Assembly (NCBI RefSeq): GCF_026914185.1
Contig: NC_070558.1
Span: 372,001-436,000, forward strand
Direction: 5' to 3'
DNA length: 64,000 nucleotides
Source: Puccinia triticina
Lineage: Eukaryota > Basidiomycota > Pucciniomycetes > Pucciniales > Pucciniaceae
Shown: positions 33,439 to 46,079 of the stretch, one piece after another
Position numbering within the stretch: the stretch's first letter is position 1
Layout of the letters: every line of letters starts with the position of its first letter
Notes under the pieces: model-generated
Seen by the model: only the letters and a program-made list of their open reading frames with translations
Told to the model about the DNA's origin: nothing
Database searches by the model: none
Position numbers and translations under genes: made by a program

Positions 33439-36400
33439 ATGCTTTCTCGCTTTCGCGAATGTAAAGAGGCTAGACTGGAACACCTCTCAATCGATTCAAA
33501 GCTCGAAGAGTTGCCAGTCAAGCATGCAGATCGAATTCGTCGCCTCATGGAGCTAACCCGCTCGCTCAAGTCTTCTATGGGACATCAGTGTGATATTGAA
33601 CTTCCAAAAATTGTGGTTCTAGGGGTGAGTGTGAGATGCCTGTAACCCATACTTAGGATGCTGTCTATAATGGCAATATGGGGCTTACGTGGAAAGCTTC
33701 TAACTCCACCTTTCACTTTCAGGGCCCACTTACCAAGCAGAATTCGTTGTTGGAATGTATAACCGGGGTTGAGTTTTCATCTGGTATTCCCCCCTTATGA
33801 ACATTGAACTTACATATGTTACTTTGCTCTGGATCACTGACACGCCGCGGATAGGTTGAACTCCCTCGGGAGTTTGAACACGACCAAAGAGCCCCCATCG
33901 AGTTCCGTTTGATCAATACAATTGAAACCGACTGGGGATGTCGCGTTAAAATAAGGTACGACTATACAAGGCAAAATTACAAACAGATCCCAGAGCATGT
34001 GGAAGAGATTACCTTTGGCGAAATGATTAGCGACCCAAAGAAGGTCGAAGGCGCATTACGTGAAGCCCACAGTTATCTGCTGGATAGTGATCGTTGCGTG
34101 ACGGCCTCTCGAGGTAGCCATCCTGAAACAGCCAGCGGTGGCACCGAAAAATCAATTCAAAGTGGCTGCCCGTTCAGCAAGAATGTCATCTGTTTAGAAA
34201 TCCGAGGGCGTTCGGTAGTAGATTTGACTTTAGTGACTTTGCCCGTGAGTTTTGTATAGTTTAGAAGGCTCTTGAACGAACTTGGTTGAACTTTACTGAG
34301 TTTGTTAAACATGTTGATAGAATTTTACTCGAATTCACTCAAACCGGGCACTTCAAGACTTTGTAGTCTCTGATTACCTCGAGACCAACTGTTGTATTGT
34401 ATTATTGATCAATGGGTCAGGTACGTCTCGTATCTTTTGCCTAGGAGAAATCTTACGACGAAGTCTGAAACTCAATCCCCTTTGATAGACCGTCCTCAAG
34501 TTCATCCAGATTTTGGTTTAGCCCAACAAGTTGATCCCATGGGGAGTCGAATCATAGGTAGGCCTTTGGATTGACTTCAAAAAACAATGCTCAAAACCTA
34601 ACGAAAAAAATCCTGGTTGACATTAGGTCTTTTCAGCTGCCCAGACGTGGCTGAAGTGGCACATTCAAGTTCGACAGCCAACTTAACAAGGGCTATACAA
34701 TCTGGATTCAGAGCGCTCCGCTCAGGTTCTGTCACAAAGGGGCCGTCGTATTCCCCTTCGAAACCAGATGCGTCGCTTGCAAGGCAGATAAGCAACAGGT
34801 CAATTCGAGGCACGACCACAGCATGGAAGGCGATGAGATGGCAAGACCCATTTTTTTCTGAAGTGAAGTTTGCGTCGACTTTCGATGGCTCAGAACTGGT
34901 GATATTCTTCGGAGAGATTTTCTCAGAGTTATTACAACAATCGTATGAACACATCATCTCAAGTTTCCTCAGTCGTCTGGATGATACCCAAAATTCATAC
35001 CGAGTGTCTTGATTGGAACTGTTTATAGGATACCCAGGTTGCTGGGAATTACCTCTCAAATCTATACACTCCAATCGCCCATGAATATCGCGCCTGCAAA
35101 GCCTGGAGATGATATCAGGGATCGTTCTTTCTATCAGGTCTACGCGACTTGTGCCACGGAGATAAATCGTTTCGTGGCTAGAACAATTGCTGGTGAAGAG
35201 CTTGGCAGCGAGATTGAGGAGGTGTACGAAGAACTAGGATCCCGGGCCTTTTCCGACCTTCCGCTTTTTGTCCCGGTACCTAGGCGAGAAGATGATCTTC
35301 CGGCTTTTAAACAACTTTCAGAACTTGCAGATATGAATCTGTACCCGGAGGCCTACCGGACGACCGACCCACAAAAAATCGACATCCGCTCACGCCGACC
35401 AAGGGTCTATTTGAAGGAGGTGCAAGACTATCTGAGACATATGAAAAGGTTAGACCTTACGTTCAAGTGATGTTGTCGGCGCGCTGATTTGCCCAGTTCA
35501 ACATTCAACCTCTAACGTTCATAGCGTGAACTGCCCAGGATCACCAGGAGCTGTCCATCCTTTCTGCGAAAAAACTCCTCTTATGGACTTGCCGATCCTG
35601 AAGTGGAAATCACATGCCCACGATGCACTTTCGCAGGTGTTTCGACTCCTGCAAGGCGCCATCGACCGCATCATCAACCAGCGGTGTACAAGAACTCCCA
35701 GTTTCCAACCCAAAATTAGGTGAGTATCCTGCTCAAATACATATTCTTATTATCCCGTTTCATGGAGTATAATCCCGTTACATGGAATAAACACATACGC
35801 ATGCCTTTGATTTATTCTAGTGAATTCATATATCTACGCCTCAATGATATATTTTCGGAAGCACAAAAAAGCCTCGATACGACACTGGAATTTGAACTGG
35901 TTCCTTACACCCAATGTCTACAACAACTATTGACCCTTCGGGCTAGTATATTAGAGACATGCCAACTCTCCTGTCACCTTCTCGACAGAGGAGAGGAAAA
36001 AAGAACCCCAGATCTTACAAAAAGAGGGGCTATGCACCAACCAGGTTTGCGGAACGGGTGGATGTCCTTCGAAAGCAGAGGGGCCGCTTCACTTGAGAGG
36101 TCCAAGCCAAAACTGAATGGCTGGGAAGTAGAAGTGAACGCTTGCGCAGAGGCGTCGGCTTACCTAGATTTGGCACTGAGGGTAAGTCGGTGCTTCCTAC
36201 ATTAGTTTTTACGTTAGAATAACGACGCTGATAAATGTAAGGATGGGGTACCGAACAAACTGATAGAATTTGTTGGAAATTACGTCGATGACAATTGAGA
36301 AGGAGTTACTCGACGAAATGGATACTTGTGATCTAGCAAAATTCTCCCTTTCTACTCCCAGCAATCCTGCCCCACCTTCAGCAGTCTTACATCTAGTAGG

Positions 36401-37096
36401 CGAAATTCAAAATATCATCCAGGATGAAACAGAAGAGCTACTTTTACTCGATCCTTTCCAGTGTTGACATGCCTTCCTCAGGAGATCGCCCAGGTGATAT
36501 CGGACTAGGTTAGTAAGCCCTCATCTGAACTATTGTTTGAGGAGAGACCATGTATTTACATAGAGATAAAAGATATTATTGTATATATCCGACCAATGCT
36601 GCACTTTGACAATTATCTTTGCTGCATCATATTTTCTGTCCTTGTTTTTGCAATCCTGTGTCTCACATTGTTCTTTCGACTCTATGTCAACTTGCTTTGT
36701 CCACCATCTTCAGCCTATGAAAATATGATTATTCTATCTAACAGTTTTTGATCAGACTCCAGTGCTTCACGCTGAAAGGTGCACTTTTCAGAGTTTCCTG
36801 TTTGGCGATATGGGCAGCAGCTTGATACTCCGACTCCAGACCAACCATGGTTTGGTTTGTAGGCTTTTCCAGCCACACACATGAGTGTCTATCAATAAAA
36901 CTTTTGATTGAGAAGATGCTTATTCTCCGCCCGGAATTTTATCCAAAAAAAAATCCTTTGGCTCGATCTCTTTGCCAATGATGAAACTGCTTATACAGAG
37001 TCTGTTATCGAGATGTCAGATCCTGAGGAGCATAGAAGAGTCCATCGTATAACCAAGCGGCGGGACAAGCAACTTGATGAGTGGCGCGACCAATGA
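33439..37096 (+). CDS. Dynamin-like protein with lost GTPase motifs
   Basis: Resembles the fungal dynamin/Mx-type proteins along its length: CDIELPKIVVLG before the P-loop, LLECITG after it, RGRSVVDLTLVTLP at switch II, an exon DYLETNCCIVLLIN, QQVDPMGSRIIG before the G4 site, a stalk exon (FIYLRLNDIFSEAQ) and a GTPase effector region (NACAEASAYLDLAL, SVIEMSDPEEHRR). Early exons are about 33439-33624, 33723-33767, 33855-34244 and 34321-34420; later ones continue to the stop at 37094-37096. The nucleotide-binding motifs are not kept: the P-loop Gly-Lys-Ser is replaced by GPLTKQNS, switch II DLPG by TLPN, and G4 TKxD by SCPD. In the effector region DGVPNKLIEF needs a one-base shift to join LLEITSMTIEKELL, or a later acceptor at 36261. 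It may be a pseudo-GTPase or an early pseudogene. Confidence 0.7.
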
Positions 37097-37368
37097 TAGC
37101 GGAGCCTTGTTGGTGTCATCGGCCGTCGAGCTTCATCAGATAGGAATAGGCATCATCAAGAGTCATCGGAGCAAAATCGAGCTCATTTGTGTCAAGTTCG
37201 GAGCAAAATGCGATTCAAATGAAGTGTGAAATCTGAATAAGGTTTCAGGATCATTTCACTCATTGGAGGCTCAGTTGAAGTTGACCAGCGGATCCAAGCG
37301 CAACAACTGGAATGAAATAGTCCATGACACAGCAGTACAAGAGGGTAACTACATGAGTTGGGAGAGAT

Positions 37369-37879
37369 TTAAGAACAGCAGCTACCTGCACTGGTAGCGG
37401 CAGCTTCTTTACAGCCGCAGTCAGAGCAGGAACACGCTTTTCCGGCAGCCGCGCAAACGCAGCGGTTGGGGGCCCTGGTGAAGGAGCGCATGAACCATAG
37501 AAAGCATGAGCATAGGGAGTTGTACCTTGAGAGAGTAAAGCCAGACGAGACATAGCTAGGACGAGGAAAGGAATGAAAACCTACCCGGTAGGTAAGGCGG
37601 ACGAGGTGCAACCGCAACCGGTCTCCTTGTTGCAGCTACATTCTTGAAGGTTTCCAGTCGAGCAAGGCTGTGGGTCATTATGCGGAGAGAAAATCAGTGA
37701 CCAACCAAATTGCAGTCGAGAGAAGGAACTACTCACTTGGCAGCTACAGGCACGTACTTCTCCGTTGTCAAGAGCAACGTCGGGGCAACCACCTGTCAGC
37801 GGGAAAGAAACAATGAGGGCATTAGAGGACCGTTAACCAGTGCTCGAGTGATGAGAGAAGAGGACCAACAGGCAGGCAT
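37369..37879 (-). CDS. Metallothionein, four exons
   Basis: Small cysteine-rich metal-binding protein. Exons on the minus strand are 37879-37870 (only 10 nt), 37792-37737, 37667-37585 and 37474-37369, in frame for 84 residues, starting MPACGCPDVALDNG and ending SCCS. It has 17 Cys (20%), mostly as CxC pairs (ACSC, ECSC, GCGC, RCVC, ACSC, DCGC), and no aromatic residue; that is the hallmark of metallothioneins, which bind Cu, Zn or Cd in the cytosol. Donors are GTTGGT, GTGAGT and GTAGGT. Single frames do not show it because each exon is short. Rusts are known to express metallothionein-like genes in planta; metal preference cannot be read from sequence. Confidence 0.87.
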
Positions 37880-39134
37880 AGTGTTGGGTGCTGGGCAGAT
37901 TGTTAATGTGAGGATGCTAAAACTTCGAAGGATGTGGGCTGTGGAAGTTCGCAGTTGAGGATGGATGGGGGGAGAGGTTGGGCCTCTTAAATAGACAAAC
38001 GGACGCAACCTGTTAACTTTAATTCTGGTTGTGCGGCCCAGACTGTCTCCCAAACGGTCGAAGTGAAATCATGAGCCCTTTTCGCCGGCACAAACCCCGC
38101 TACAAGGACAACAGGGCACATGGCAACCAACGTGTGTGTATGACGTAAATCCGACTTTGTGAGCTACATAACCGGCGCAACCCGCCGTGGAGCTGGGGAT
38201 GCTTTTATCAGCTGGCCATTGGAAACTTGTTGGAGCTGCAGTGCCGCACGGAAATAACCCGAAAGTTGTATCCTAATCGATAGTGTTTTGCCACGCGATA
38301 GCCATCCGCACTTCCAGGGCGAAAGTCGCGCCCTATCTACAACATGAGTTACTTCATACTTGAACTGGTACCCCCTACTTGCAACAAGTCCCTCGAGGAC
38401 ACAGAGTGGAGGACTTCCCGTCGGCATTTAGAGAGCTCTAGATGCCCCTATAGCTCCTAAATTAAGACATCTACTAAATCAACAATCAGTGCACATGAAA
38501 GTCATGAGCTGTGGAGTTAGGAAAACATTTTCCCTTCTACCAAAAATTAAGAGTATGGGTGTGTAAATTGAGATCTGGGAGGCTCCCAGACTCGATGGGA
38601 AGTCCTCCAGTGCTTCCATTTTGTTTTTCTACGAACACCCTAAAAGGCTCATTGGAGTTTTCATGCCTTTTCCAAGAATATGTTTCAGAGATTATGTGCA
38701 ATTTGGCACACCTTTTTCAACACCTCCCTATTAGGGGGCTTACCGGGGTCCTGGGGTACCACGTCGTCTGCAGGGCCCTGATCAGGCAACTTGCTGTTAT
38801 CTGGGGGTGTTTCGACGTCAATCTGGCCCCCGCGTCATCTGGACCGGATGGATCTTCATCGATTGCTCCGCCGTGTAGATGGTCTCTTCACCCTTCCAGC
38901 TTCACCAAACTCAATTTTCAAGTACGCTTTGCTGAGATCACATAAGTTTGAATGATCCTTGACGAGAGCAGGTTTTCTCGGAGTTGCTACAGCGGCTTTT
39001 GATTTATTTTTCATTCTATGATTCCTCTGGGATCGTTCGTTTTGAGGGTTTGATTTATTTCCGAATACTTCATTGAGAGGAATCACGTTTTCAAAGTTAA
39101 CTGTCAGGCTGATGGTAATATTTATTTTTTTCAG
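37880..39134. other. Spacer with promoter of the metallothionein and a dispersed repeat
   Basis: The first 250 bp contain the metallothionein promoter side. The stretch at about 38535-38600 (GGGTGTGTAAATTGAGATC and GGGAGGCTCCCAGA) recurs, partly inverted, near 58370-58490, so it is a dispersed repeat. Open frames at 38164-38427 (minus) and 38511-38945 (plus) have no family resemblance. Confidence 0.45.
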
Positions 39135-39308
39135 GATTTTGACTGGGGTTATGAATTATCTTTGATGGAAGCCAATTTAAAAACCGGTCTCGAGACGCCC
39201 AACGCTCTTGCTGACACATTCACGGCCCTTATCAATAGACCCGTTGGAAGCAGGCCGGATATTGATAAAATGCAACTGTTTTCTTATAGACTGCTTCCCA
39301 TTAAATGA
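39135..39308 (+). CDS. Possible terminal exon of an unrecognised gene
   Basis: After a good acceptor (a run of T then CAG at 39132-39134) a frame stays open for 57 codons to TGA at 39306-39308, with balanced composition (DFDWGYELSLMEANLK, DTFTALINRPVG). No clear upstream exon or family was found; it could be a chance frame. Confidence 0.2.
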   Translation, partial: DFDWGYELSLMEANLKTGLETPNALADTFTALINRPVGSRPDIDKMQLFSYRLLPIK

Positions 39309-41711
39309 ATTTTGCTCGTAGAACATATCAGCTGCCCCTGTGGTCTATACAAGATCTGTCCATACATCAGTTTCTGCTGCGCTACATGAATATTTATTTA
39401 TCATTTCCAAGCAATACGGAAAGTGCGGCAAGTGTTTGTATTTGTAAACATCATACTTGCGACTAGGTCTCATCGCAGTATATAGCTTGACTTGGACTGG
39501 CCCAGACAATTTTGGATGTACCTCAAGTCTATCGGAGTCCAAAACAAAGACTGGCGTCTGCGAATTTGGTACACGCATCTGGGACCTGCCGCCAGGAACA
39601 CAAAAAGCAGCCGGCCCTGACTTCAGGCCAGGGTCCAGACAGAAGGCTTATGACACGCGAGAGACACGTCCAAGGTGGGAGCCCCGGAGCTCAAAAGGCG
39701 CGGTACTTTGATGGTAGGAGGTATCAACCAGCTTCTGTTCTACATCTTTTCCTGCACAAACCCAAGTTTCTTTGTATCGAAACATTTACTCTTCATAACT
39801 TTTACATCCCGGCACAGCTGAAGAATCAACGCTCAGCCCAAACACGAAGACCTCAACATGAAGCCGCTATCATGTCAAAGACGAAAAACTAGCCAAACGA
39901 AGGGATGCTGCAGATGTTGAGCCTGTTTGTCTTTACTCCAGGAAACCCTCCATCAGACGCTCCCACTTCACAAGTTCAAGTCAACCAAGTCCTCGCGGGT
40001 TCAAAAGAAACTCGAAAGAGGTTCATATCCTTTTAAACCATTGCTATCGTTGCAAACCGTTGCTATAAGCGCAAACTTCAATGCGACTGCGTGATTCCAA
40101 TGACTGGAAACATGCAAAATCGAAAGGATATAAAAAACGCCGAGCCTGCACGAGTTGTACTCCAGGAAACACTCCATCTAAGCGGTCCAAAAGAAACTCA
40201 ACAGAGGTCAATATACCACCAAACCATTGCGAATAATGCCAGCTATGACGCGACTGCGTGGTTCCAAAGACTGCAAGCAAGAAAACTGACGGGATGCTAA
40301 AAATGATCCTGCTTAAGTTTTACTTCAGGAAAACCCCATCTGACGTTCCCACTCCAGCTATGCAGCAGCAGGGCAAAAGGAAACTCCCACTTCCTTATAA
40401 ACCAAGACCTCGTGAAGCGAATTCTGCACACTGAACCATCTTTCCCTCGTGACCAGTTTCCAACCACCAGTATATGTAAACAATTTTGCTGTTAAGTTAA
40501 GCCAGCTGAGCTAGAAAAGCAGCAGTCGATCTTCGGTTAGCCCACCTGCAGACCATGACACTGCCCTTTCTTCTGTCGCTCATCGACCTCTCTCACTCAA
40601 AGCAGAGTGACAATAGTTATTGGCTCAGTCTCCCTTCCAAGCAACGTCCACACCTTTTTTCGATGAATAGATACCGATGGTAACGTGTACCGCTGACCAG
40701 TTGCCTCGCGTAAGCGTGTCCGCCATCAAGCTATGAATCATTGCTCGTCGCAGTGTGAATGTTCTTTGACTTCAGTACGAATGATGGCAACCTCTTTAGA
40801 GTAGCTACCGGGATTTTTGGACCTACCAGGAACAAGGACGCTTTCATGGTCCCGCCCATTCATCCAATCGAGATGGGGCTGTTACTTGAACCTATTGCTG
40901 TTTTCCCCGGCAATCTTCAGACTGTCCACACAGATGTGCAAATCCATCGTTATCTTGTCCGTCCCCTCCCAACATTAGGACACAGGAGCTTTGCAAGCCA
41001 TCGGCTGGTCTTGGGCCATGGGGCGTAACTCAATCCAGTTGGTGATGTATCGAAAGTCCAAAGATGACTCTACATCCTCCGGTTCGCCAGCTCAGGATCT
41101 GCCGCTCCCACTCTATCACCAGTGGTCGCAATCATGTCCTTCCCCTATACAAACTGGTAGAAAGACGGAAGCTTACATATCTTCTAGCTCTCGAGCACTA
41201 ATATCCCTGGCATGTTCGAGCGATCACAATAAGTTTTTTTTTTTTGAAAAATGGTCGACTGTAGTACACACGATCGTCGTAATATGTCGTCAGCCGAAGG
41301 GATCTTGAGGGGTGGCTCGAGGGAGCCATTGGCATTGTGTACATACAATCGGTGAGAGGCACTTTGGACCTCACTCTCCTCACTAGGCGAGATTTGCAAG
41401 AGGTTCGATCCGCAACTGTTTGTCAATTGGGTGACGGGAAAGAGCTGGAAAGACACAGACTGACTGGGGAATGAAACGCCTTCCGTCGAGCGTGTGTCTC
41501 GGCTGGTTCTCGATGGTCAAGGCGGAGATCGACTCGAATCACAAGTCTCACGATGGCACCCGAGTTGTCCGTGTACAGTGCCAGATGCCCATGGCTCTAG
41601 ACCAGTGGTGTCGCCTTACTCCTCTTGCGTTACTACTGCCTCGATGAAGAAACTCCGCTACATACCGGTGCTCGTTGAATAGTTTGCATCGCTATCGGTT
41701 CTGCGGAAACG
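39309..41711. other. Spacer with a degenerate triple repeat, no gene assigned
   Basis: Three imperfect copies of a segment of about 120-150 bp lie at about 39935-40050, 40140-40255 and 40300-40420, each with a CTCCAGGAAA-like box and then AAAAGAAACTC and TAAACCA or similar. Frames at 39512-39892 and 40759-41028 (plus) are open but unrecognised. The last 200 bp before 41712 should hold the promoter of the LON-RING gene. Confidence 0.4.
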
Positions 41712-43417
41712 ATGCAACCCGACCCGTGCTACGAGTGGAGACAAGCCGATGGCTCCAGACCATCCCCCCAGGACAATCAGTGCAACCGGGGCAGTCCAGA
41801 CTCGGCGGGAAGCCAAGGCGCGGAAGCTGGGCAACAACCTCAGCAAGACCGACATGATAACAGTCCAGATAATTGTTCGCGGAAGGATAACATCACCGAA
41901 TCGCAAGACGAGCAAGAAGCTGACAATGAAGTATTGCGAGAGGAGTTGGTCAATCTCTTGACTTGCCTCAAGCTCATCGACACCTCTTCCACCGCATTGT
42001 CTTCTTCTCCAGCGGCTGCCCTGTGGCCGCCTTCTTGTTCTCCCTGCACCGCCCAGGGCCTCGGCTCACACCTTCTCTTCAAACCCATCACTCTCGATTC
42101 AGGCTACTCGCTCTGTTCAGCTTGTTATGATGTCTATCCGCACGAGTTACCAGCTACAAATCAGCACCAGCAATGTCGTCAACCCCTGCCAGTCTTGACA
42201 CTCGATGATAATCGTCACCTGGCTCAGCCAAGTCCGACGGTGAACTTCATCCTGCAAAAGGTCGTTCAAATCCTCCGTACCCTGCCCCCCAAACCAGCCG
42301 GTCATGCTTCCATCAGAAGCAACCTACGCGCTGAATTAGAATGCCCGCTCTGCTCACTGGTCTTCGATTCTCCAGTGACAATCTCATGTGGTCACGCTTT
42401 CTGCCGCTCATGCTTCCTTCGGGCACGTGACCATGCCGACAACTGTCCTGTCTGCCGACAGCCGTTCCTCATGGGCCCTCAGGCTGTCCCAGGAATTGAC
42501 CTCTTGATTGACCGGATCATCCAGCAATGTCTCACTTCGGCACACAGACCAGCTTCGCCTGCCACCCTCGAGACCAATCACACAATTCCCTTGATGGTCT
42601 GCTCGATTGGATTCCCCGAGGTGCCGATGTTCTTGCAGATCTTCGAGCCCCGTTACAAGCTGATGATCCGAAGAAGTCTGTCGACCGACCGGAAGTTTGG
42701 TATCGTCATCCCAGCCTTCGATCATCACCGGCTGTCTAACAACCAATTCAATCACCCTCACTCAGCCGTCATTCGTCCAGCGGCACACCAAGATGGCCAG
42801 CCAACTTCACCGGTTCATCCCTTCGGGACAATCCTCGAGATACGAAAGCACGAAACAGCGGTCGATGGAAGAATGCTGATCGAGGCCAGGGGATGTGACC
42901 GGTTCAGGATTGAGGGTCTCTTAGGATCGCTGGATGGTTACCTGGTCGCTAAGATTCACGTCTTTGATGATATGCCCATCCAAGAAGGATGGCTGCCACC
43001 TCAAGCCAAAGAACAGACACCGGATTGTGATGTGTCTCTCGGCAACCATCTCATCACCTGTCCATCAACCGAAAAATTAATGGACACGTGCAAAGAATTC
43101 ATCGAAGTGTTGCGATCGGGTAGTTCTCCGTGGATTCTTGAACGTCTTTATGTAAGCCATCCACCTTCCATGAGACTAATGAGCTATTGATCAATATTTT
43201 TGGACCCCTGACTGAAAACTAATAGGACACCTTCGGTCCCATGCCGGACCTGCCTACTGAATTCACCTATTGGGTGGCCATGGTCTTGCCGATCTCAGAC
43301 CAATACAAAGCAACCCTATTACCAATCATCAGCTACCGAAGTCGGCTCAAAATTCTTGTCCGCTGGATCGAAGTCCTCAAATCTCAATGGAACAGTCAAG
43401 GATGTCTGATTGTCTGA
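41712..43417 (+). CDS. LON peptidase N-terminal domain and RING finger protein
   Basis: A LONRF-type protein, predicted E3 ubiquitin ligase. Two exons: 41712-43151 and 43226-43417, 543 residues, intron with GTAAGC donor. After a polar N-terminus there is a degenerate first RING-like site (CSPC and LFKPITLDSGYSLCSAC). A complete C3HC4 RING follows near residue 213 (CPLCSLVFDSPVTISCGHAF, then CRSC and CPVCRQPF). The LON substrate-binding domain starts at IPLMVCSIGFPEVP with FEPRYKLMIRR and continues through GRMLIEARGCDRFR into exon 2 (WVAMVLPISDQYKATLL). No protease domain is present, as usual for this family. A damaged piece of its LON region is found at 50338-50690. Confidence 0.92.
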
Positions 43418-44008
43418 ATTGCTCCAATACCAAGTCTCACAACGTTAAGATCATGGCTCTTTGTCTCTTGCGTTTCTTCTTCCACATTTGGTACATTGTG
43501 TTATTCTATTCTTTCTACCAAGCATCCCAAGCATCAATTCCCCCCTGCTATCTGTGATTTTAAAACGCAAAAAAAAATGTGTTTGTTGTGCCGCCGCTCT
43601 CAACTCGTTCTGTCTCCTCTTGCTTCTCATAAAGGTCGATAAAATTAGTTTGCTCCCAGGTCATTCGCATTGGAGTCGTCGGGATTCATGGCACAGGCTT
43701 TCTCATGAGACTCACAAGACCTCCACAATATCTGTTTATGTTATTTTGATCTTGTACTTGTATTTGAGCTTTGATGTATGTTGTTTAGAGATATTTTCCG
43801 CTTGCCTCAATTATAAGGAAGACACGTACTGTTTGTGAACATCAGGGCATCAATCAAAATAGATAAACTGTTACATTGTCCAAGTTACACACCGCGGCAT
43901 TCAATTGATGACGCACAATTGATGTTGAGTGGAACTGAGATGGGAACTTATCTTCAAAGATTCCGGAGTCAGTCAAGTCTCTTGAATCCAAGAAGGGGGG
44001 GAACAGAC
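43418..44008. other. Convergent 3' region between the LON-RING and MAT2B-like genes
   Basis: About 590 bp between two genes that end towards each other. It should hold both transcript ends. T-rich and A-rich stretches are present and no gene is seen. Confidence 0.5.
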
Positions 44009-45619
44009 TCATTGACTATTCAAATAAGCCGTCCACCAGTCCACGAAATCGGCTTGCTGGACGCAGATGCCGAGGCTAACCAGGGCCTGGTTGCTCAAGC
44101 GACAGTCTCGCGGCCTCATCGTTTCCCCTTGGGCCGGCTTGGGAGGATCGGGTTGGGGGACCAGGTTCTTGGTCTCGGATTCGCTCAGCTTAAGAAGCTT
44201 GGCAAATACTAGGGAGATTGTGTACTTGGTGTATTGTTGCTCGGAGGAGAAATGCAAGATCGGCGGGAGTGGGTCTTTGTATTCTACAGAATCAAGTTTC
44301 AAAGTAAGCACATTCGTTGCTTGAAAACAAGCAGGACAGTATGTTTTAAAAAGTAACCTCAACAGAACTCACCAGCTATTGCTACCAATACTTTGGCCAC
44401 GTCGTCAACAAGAGTAGGGAACCGAGTCGCCCAATCGTCCATTAACACTTTCTGACCCTTTGCAGCCTTGTTGACCCCATCGAGCAGGACATTGATAGCT
44501 TTAATTTTCGTGGTAATCCAAATCAAGCACGGAAGAAAATTGTAAAGGTTAGCGGTTATATTTGGGCTTTGGTAAAACTTCAAAGATGAGGTACCTGACT
44601 CGTTGTTGCCTTCAGCTTTCCCGTATCTAAAGTCCCAGCCAATGTGAGCTTCTCTAAGTCACAAGAAAGAGGGGGACGGGGCAACTCAACAACACAGGGA
44701 CACGGAGGGACACCGCGTTGCCCTTTTTGGTCACCGTCCTAAGCAATGCCTGTTCGCCTGCCAGCTTGGTCTTGCCGTATAAATTTGTTGGACTGACTCA
44801 TGACAAAGTATCTCATTAGCTCATTGGATCATCCGTTGGTCGAGAGCTTGAGGAAGGGTTTACTTGGGAGTTGCTTCGACATCGTATCCACCCGGGGGAG
44901 CATTACCATCAAAAACTGTTTTTATTACGATTGATGGTGCGCATTTAGGTTTCATTCACATCCCTCCCTTTTTTGGAGATTTGTTGATACATGTTTACGT
45001 ACCATAGTCTGTGCAGATGTAGATCAATTTGAAGCCAACTTGGTTGGATAGCTCGGCCAGATGCTCGGTGACTCTGACGTTCAACTGGAAAGGGTTCGGG
45101 ATCAGGCCAACGAATATACCTAATGATCATAGTTATATGCTGCCGATCCAACCTTTTGAGTTCCTTCCGGGTCTCTCTCAGCCACGTCCGGTCGTCTTTC
45201 AGCCGCACAGTGTATCATGACATCCGGCTTGAGATCATGTACCAGGGTTGAGACCAGTTGTTCATCGCGAAGATCGACCTAGATCTCATTCGAAGCAGCT
45301 GTTCTCGGCTGTCTGTAATCCAAACATGCCCTAGATGTGTCTTGTTCTGCGCATACCTTTTGTAATCCTGGTCCCGATCGAGTGAAGGAGAGTGAGGTGA
45401 CTGGAGTCATAGTACTGGCAATTAAGATCTTTTTTTCAACATCAAAATGTTTGACTGTTCCTGCTTACCTTGATGATGAGGCTCGTCCCCTTTGTGTCTG
45501 AATAGATCAACGACGGCCCGTCCGAGTAACCCTGTATTCGTTGCATCAGTCATATGTTTATGGAGGAAGAGAATCCATAGATGGGACTGACCCGATCCAC
45601 CACTGATAAGGATTTTCAT
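44009..45619 (-). CDS. MAT2B-like NAD(P)-binding reductase
   Basis: Extended short-chain dehydrogenase/reductase related to methionine adenosyltransferase regulatory subunit MAT2B and dTDP-4-dehydrorhamnose reductase. Ten small exons, all in frame (45619-45592, 45531-45469, 45400-45357, 45278-45153, 45084-45003, 44915-44864, 44792-44691, 44626-44595, 44498-44373, 44283-44009), give 309 residues. The Rossmann start is split by the first intron (MKILISGGSG then LLGRAVVDLF). Then come VMIHCAAERRPDVAE, LIYICTDY(V)FDG, NLYGKTKLAGEQ (the YxxxK pair), RVPVLYGKAE, DDWATRFPTLVDDVA and near the end PRDCRLS. This aligns with human MAT2B in every block. The enzyme's role in fungi is not settled; it may bind NADP(H) and modulate SAM synthesis. 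It looks intact. Confidence 0.88.
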
Positions 45620-46079
45620 TTGGTCTACCCTTTCGATTTGGTTGAAGAAACCGGAGTTTGCGATTCTGCTCTCGCTGGATGTGATCCAGTCTCCGATCGG
45701 GTGGAATACAGACGTTACATAACCCGCCCCGGTCAACTCACCCCTAGTCCGTCGCTTCGGAGGGCATCAATGGTAGCGCTAGGGCGCCATGATGATGTTC
45801 ATGGTGTACATATCACCAGATATTCTTTAATCATGGATCAGGGTGGAGCCCCAAATGTCGCGGAGCACGTTATACTTTATGTGAAATTTGCAACAGGAGA
45901 ATTCGGAGTCGTTCATCTGCTTGGATTTCCCTCCAAGTTACAACGCTCTAAAACATATACTGACGGATCTTGGCTATTCCAGGTCATGTGGGATTTGGAT
46001 AAAAAAACCAGAAGTTTTTTGGATGGAAAGACAAGCAGATTCAACAAATAGAAACCACAGGAGGCGATATCATTGATCT
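45620..46079. other. Spacer between the MAT2B-like gene and the secreted-protein gene A
   Basis: A plus-strand frame (45581-46051) runs antisense to the first exon of the MAT2B-like gene and continues to 46051. Its product matches nothing I know and it is probably a chance frame. Confidence 0.4.

Noticed and set aside
45581..46051. 156-codon plus frame
   Set aside because: Starts antisense to the MAT2B-like exon 1; no family resemblance or splice support.
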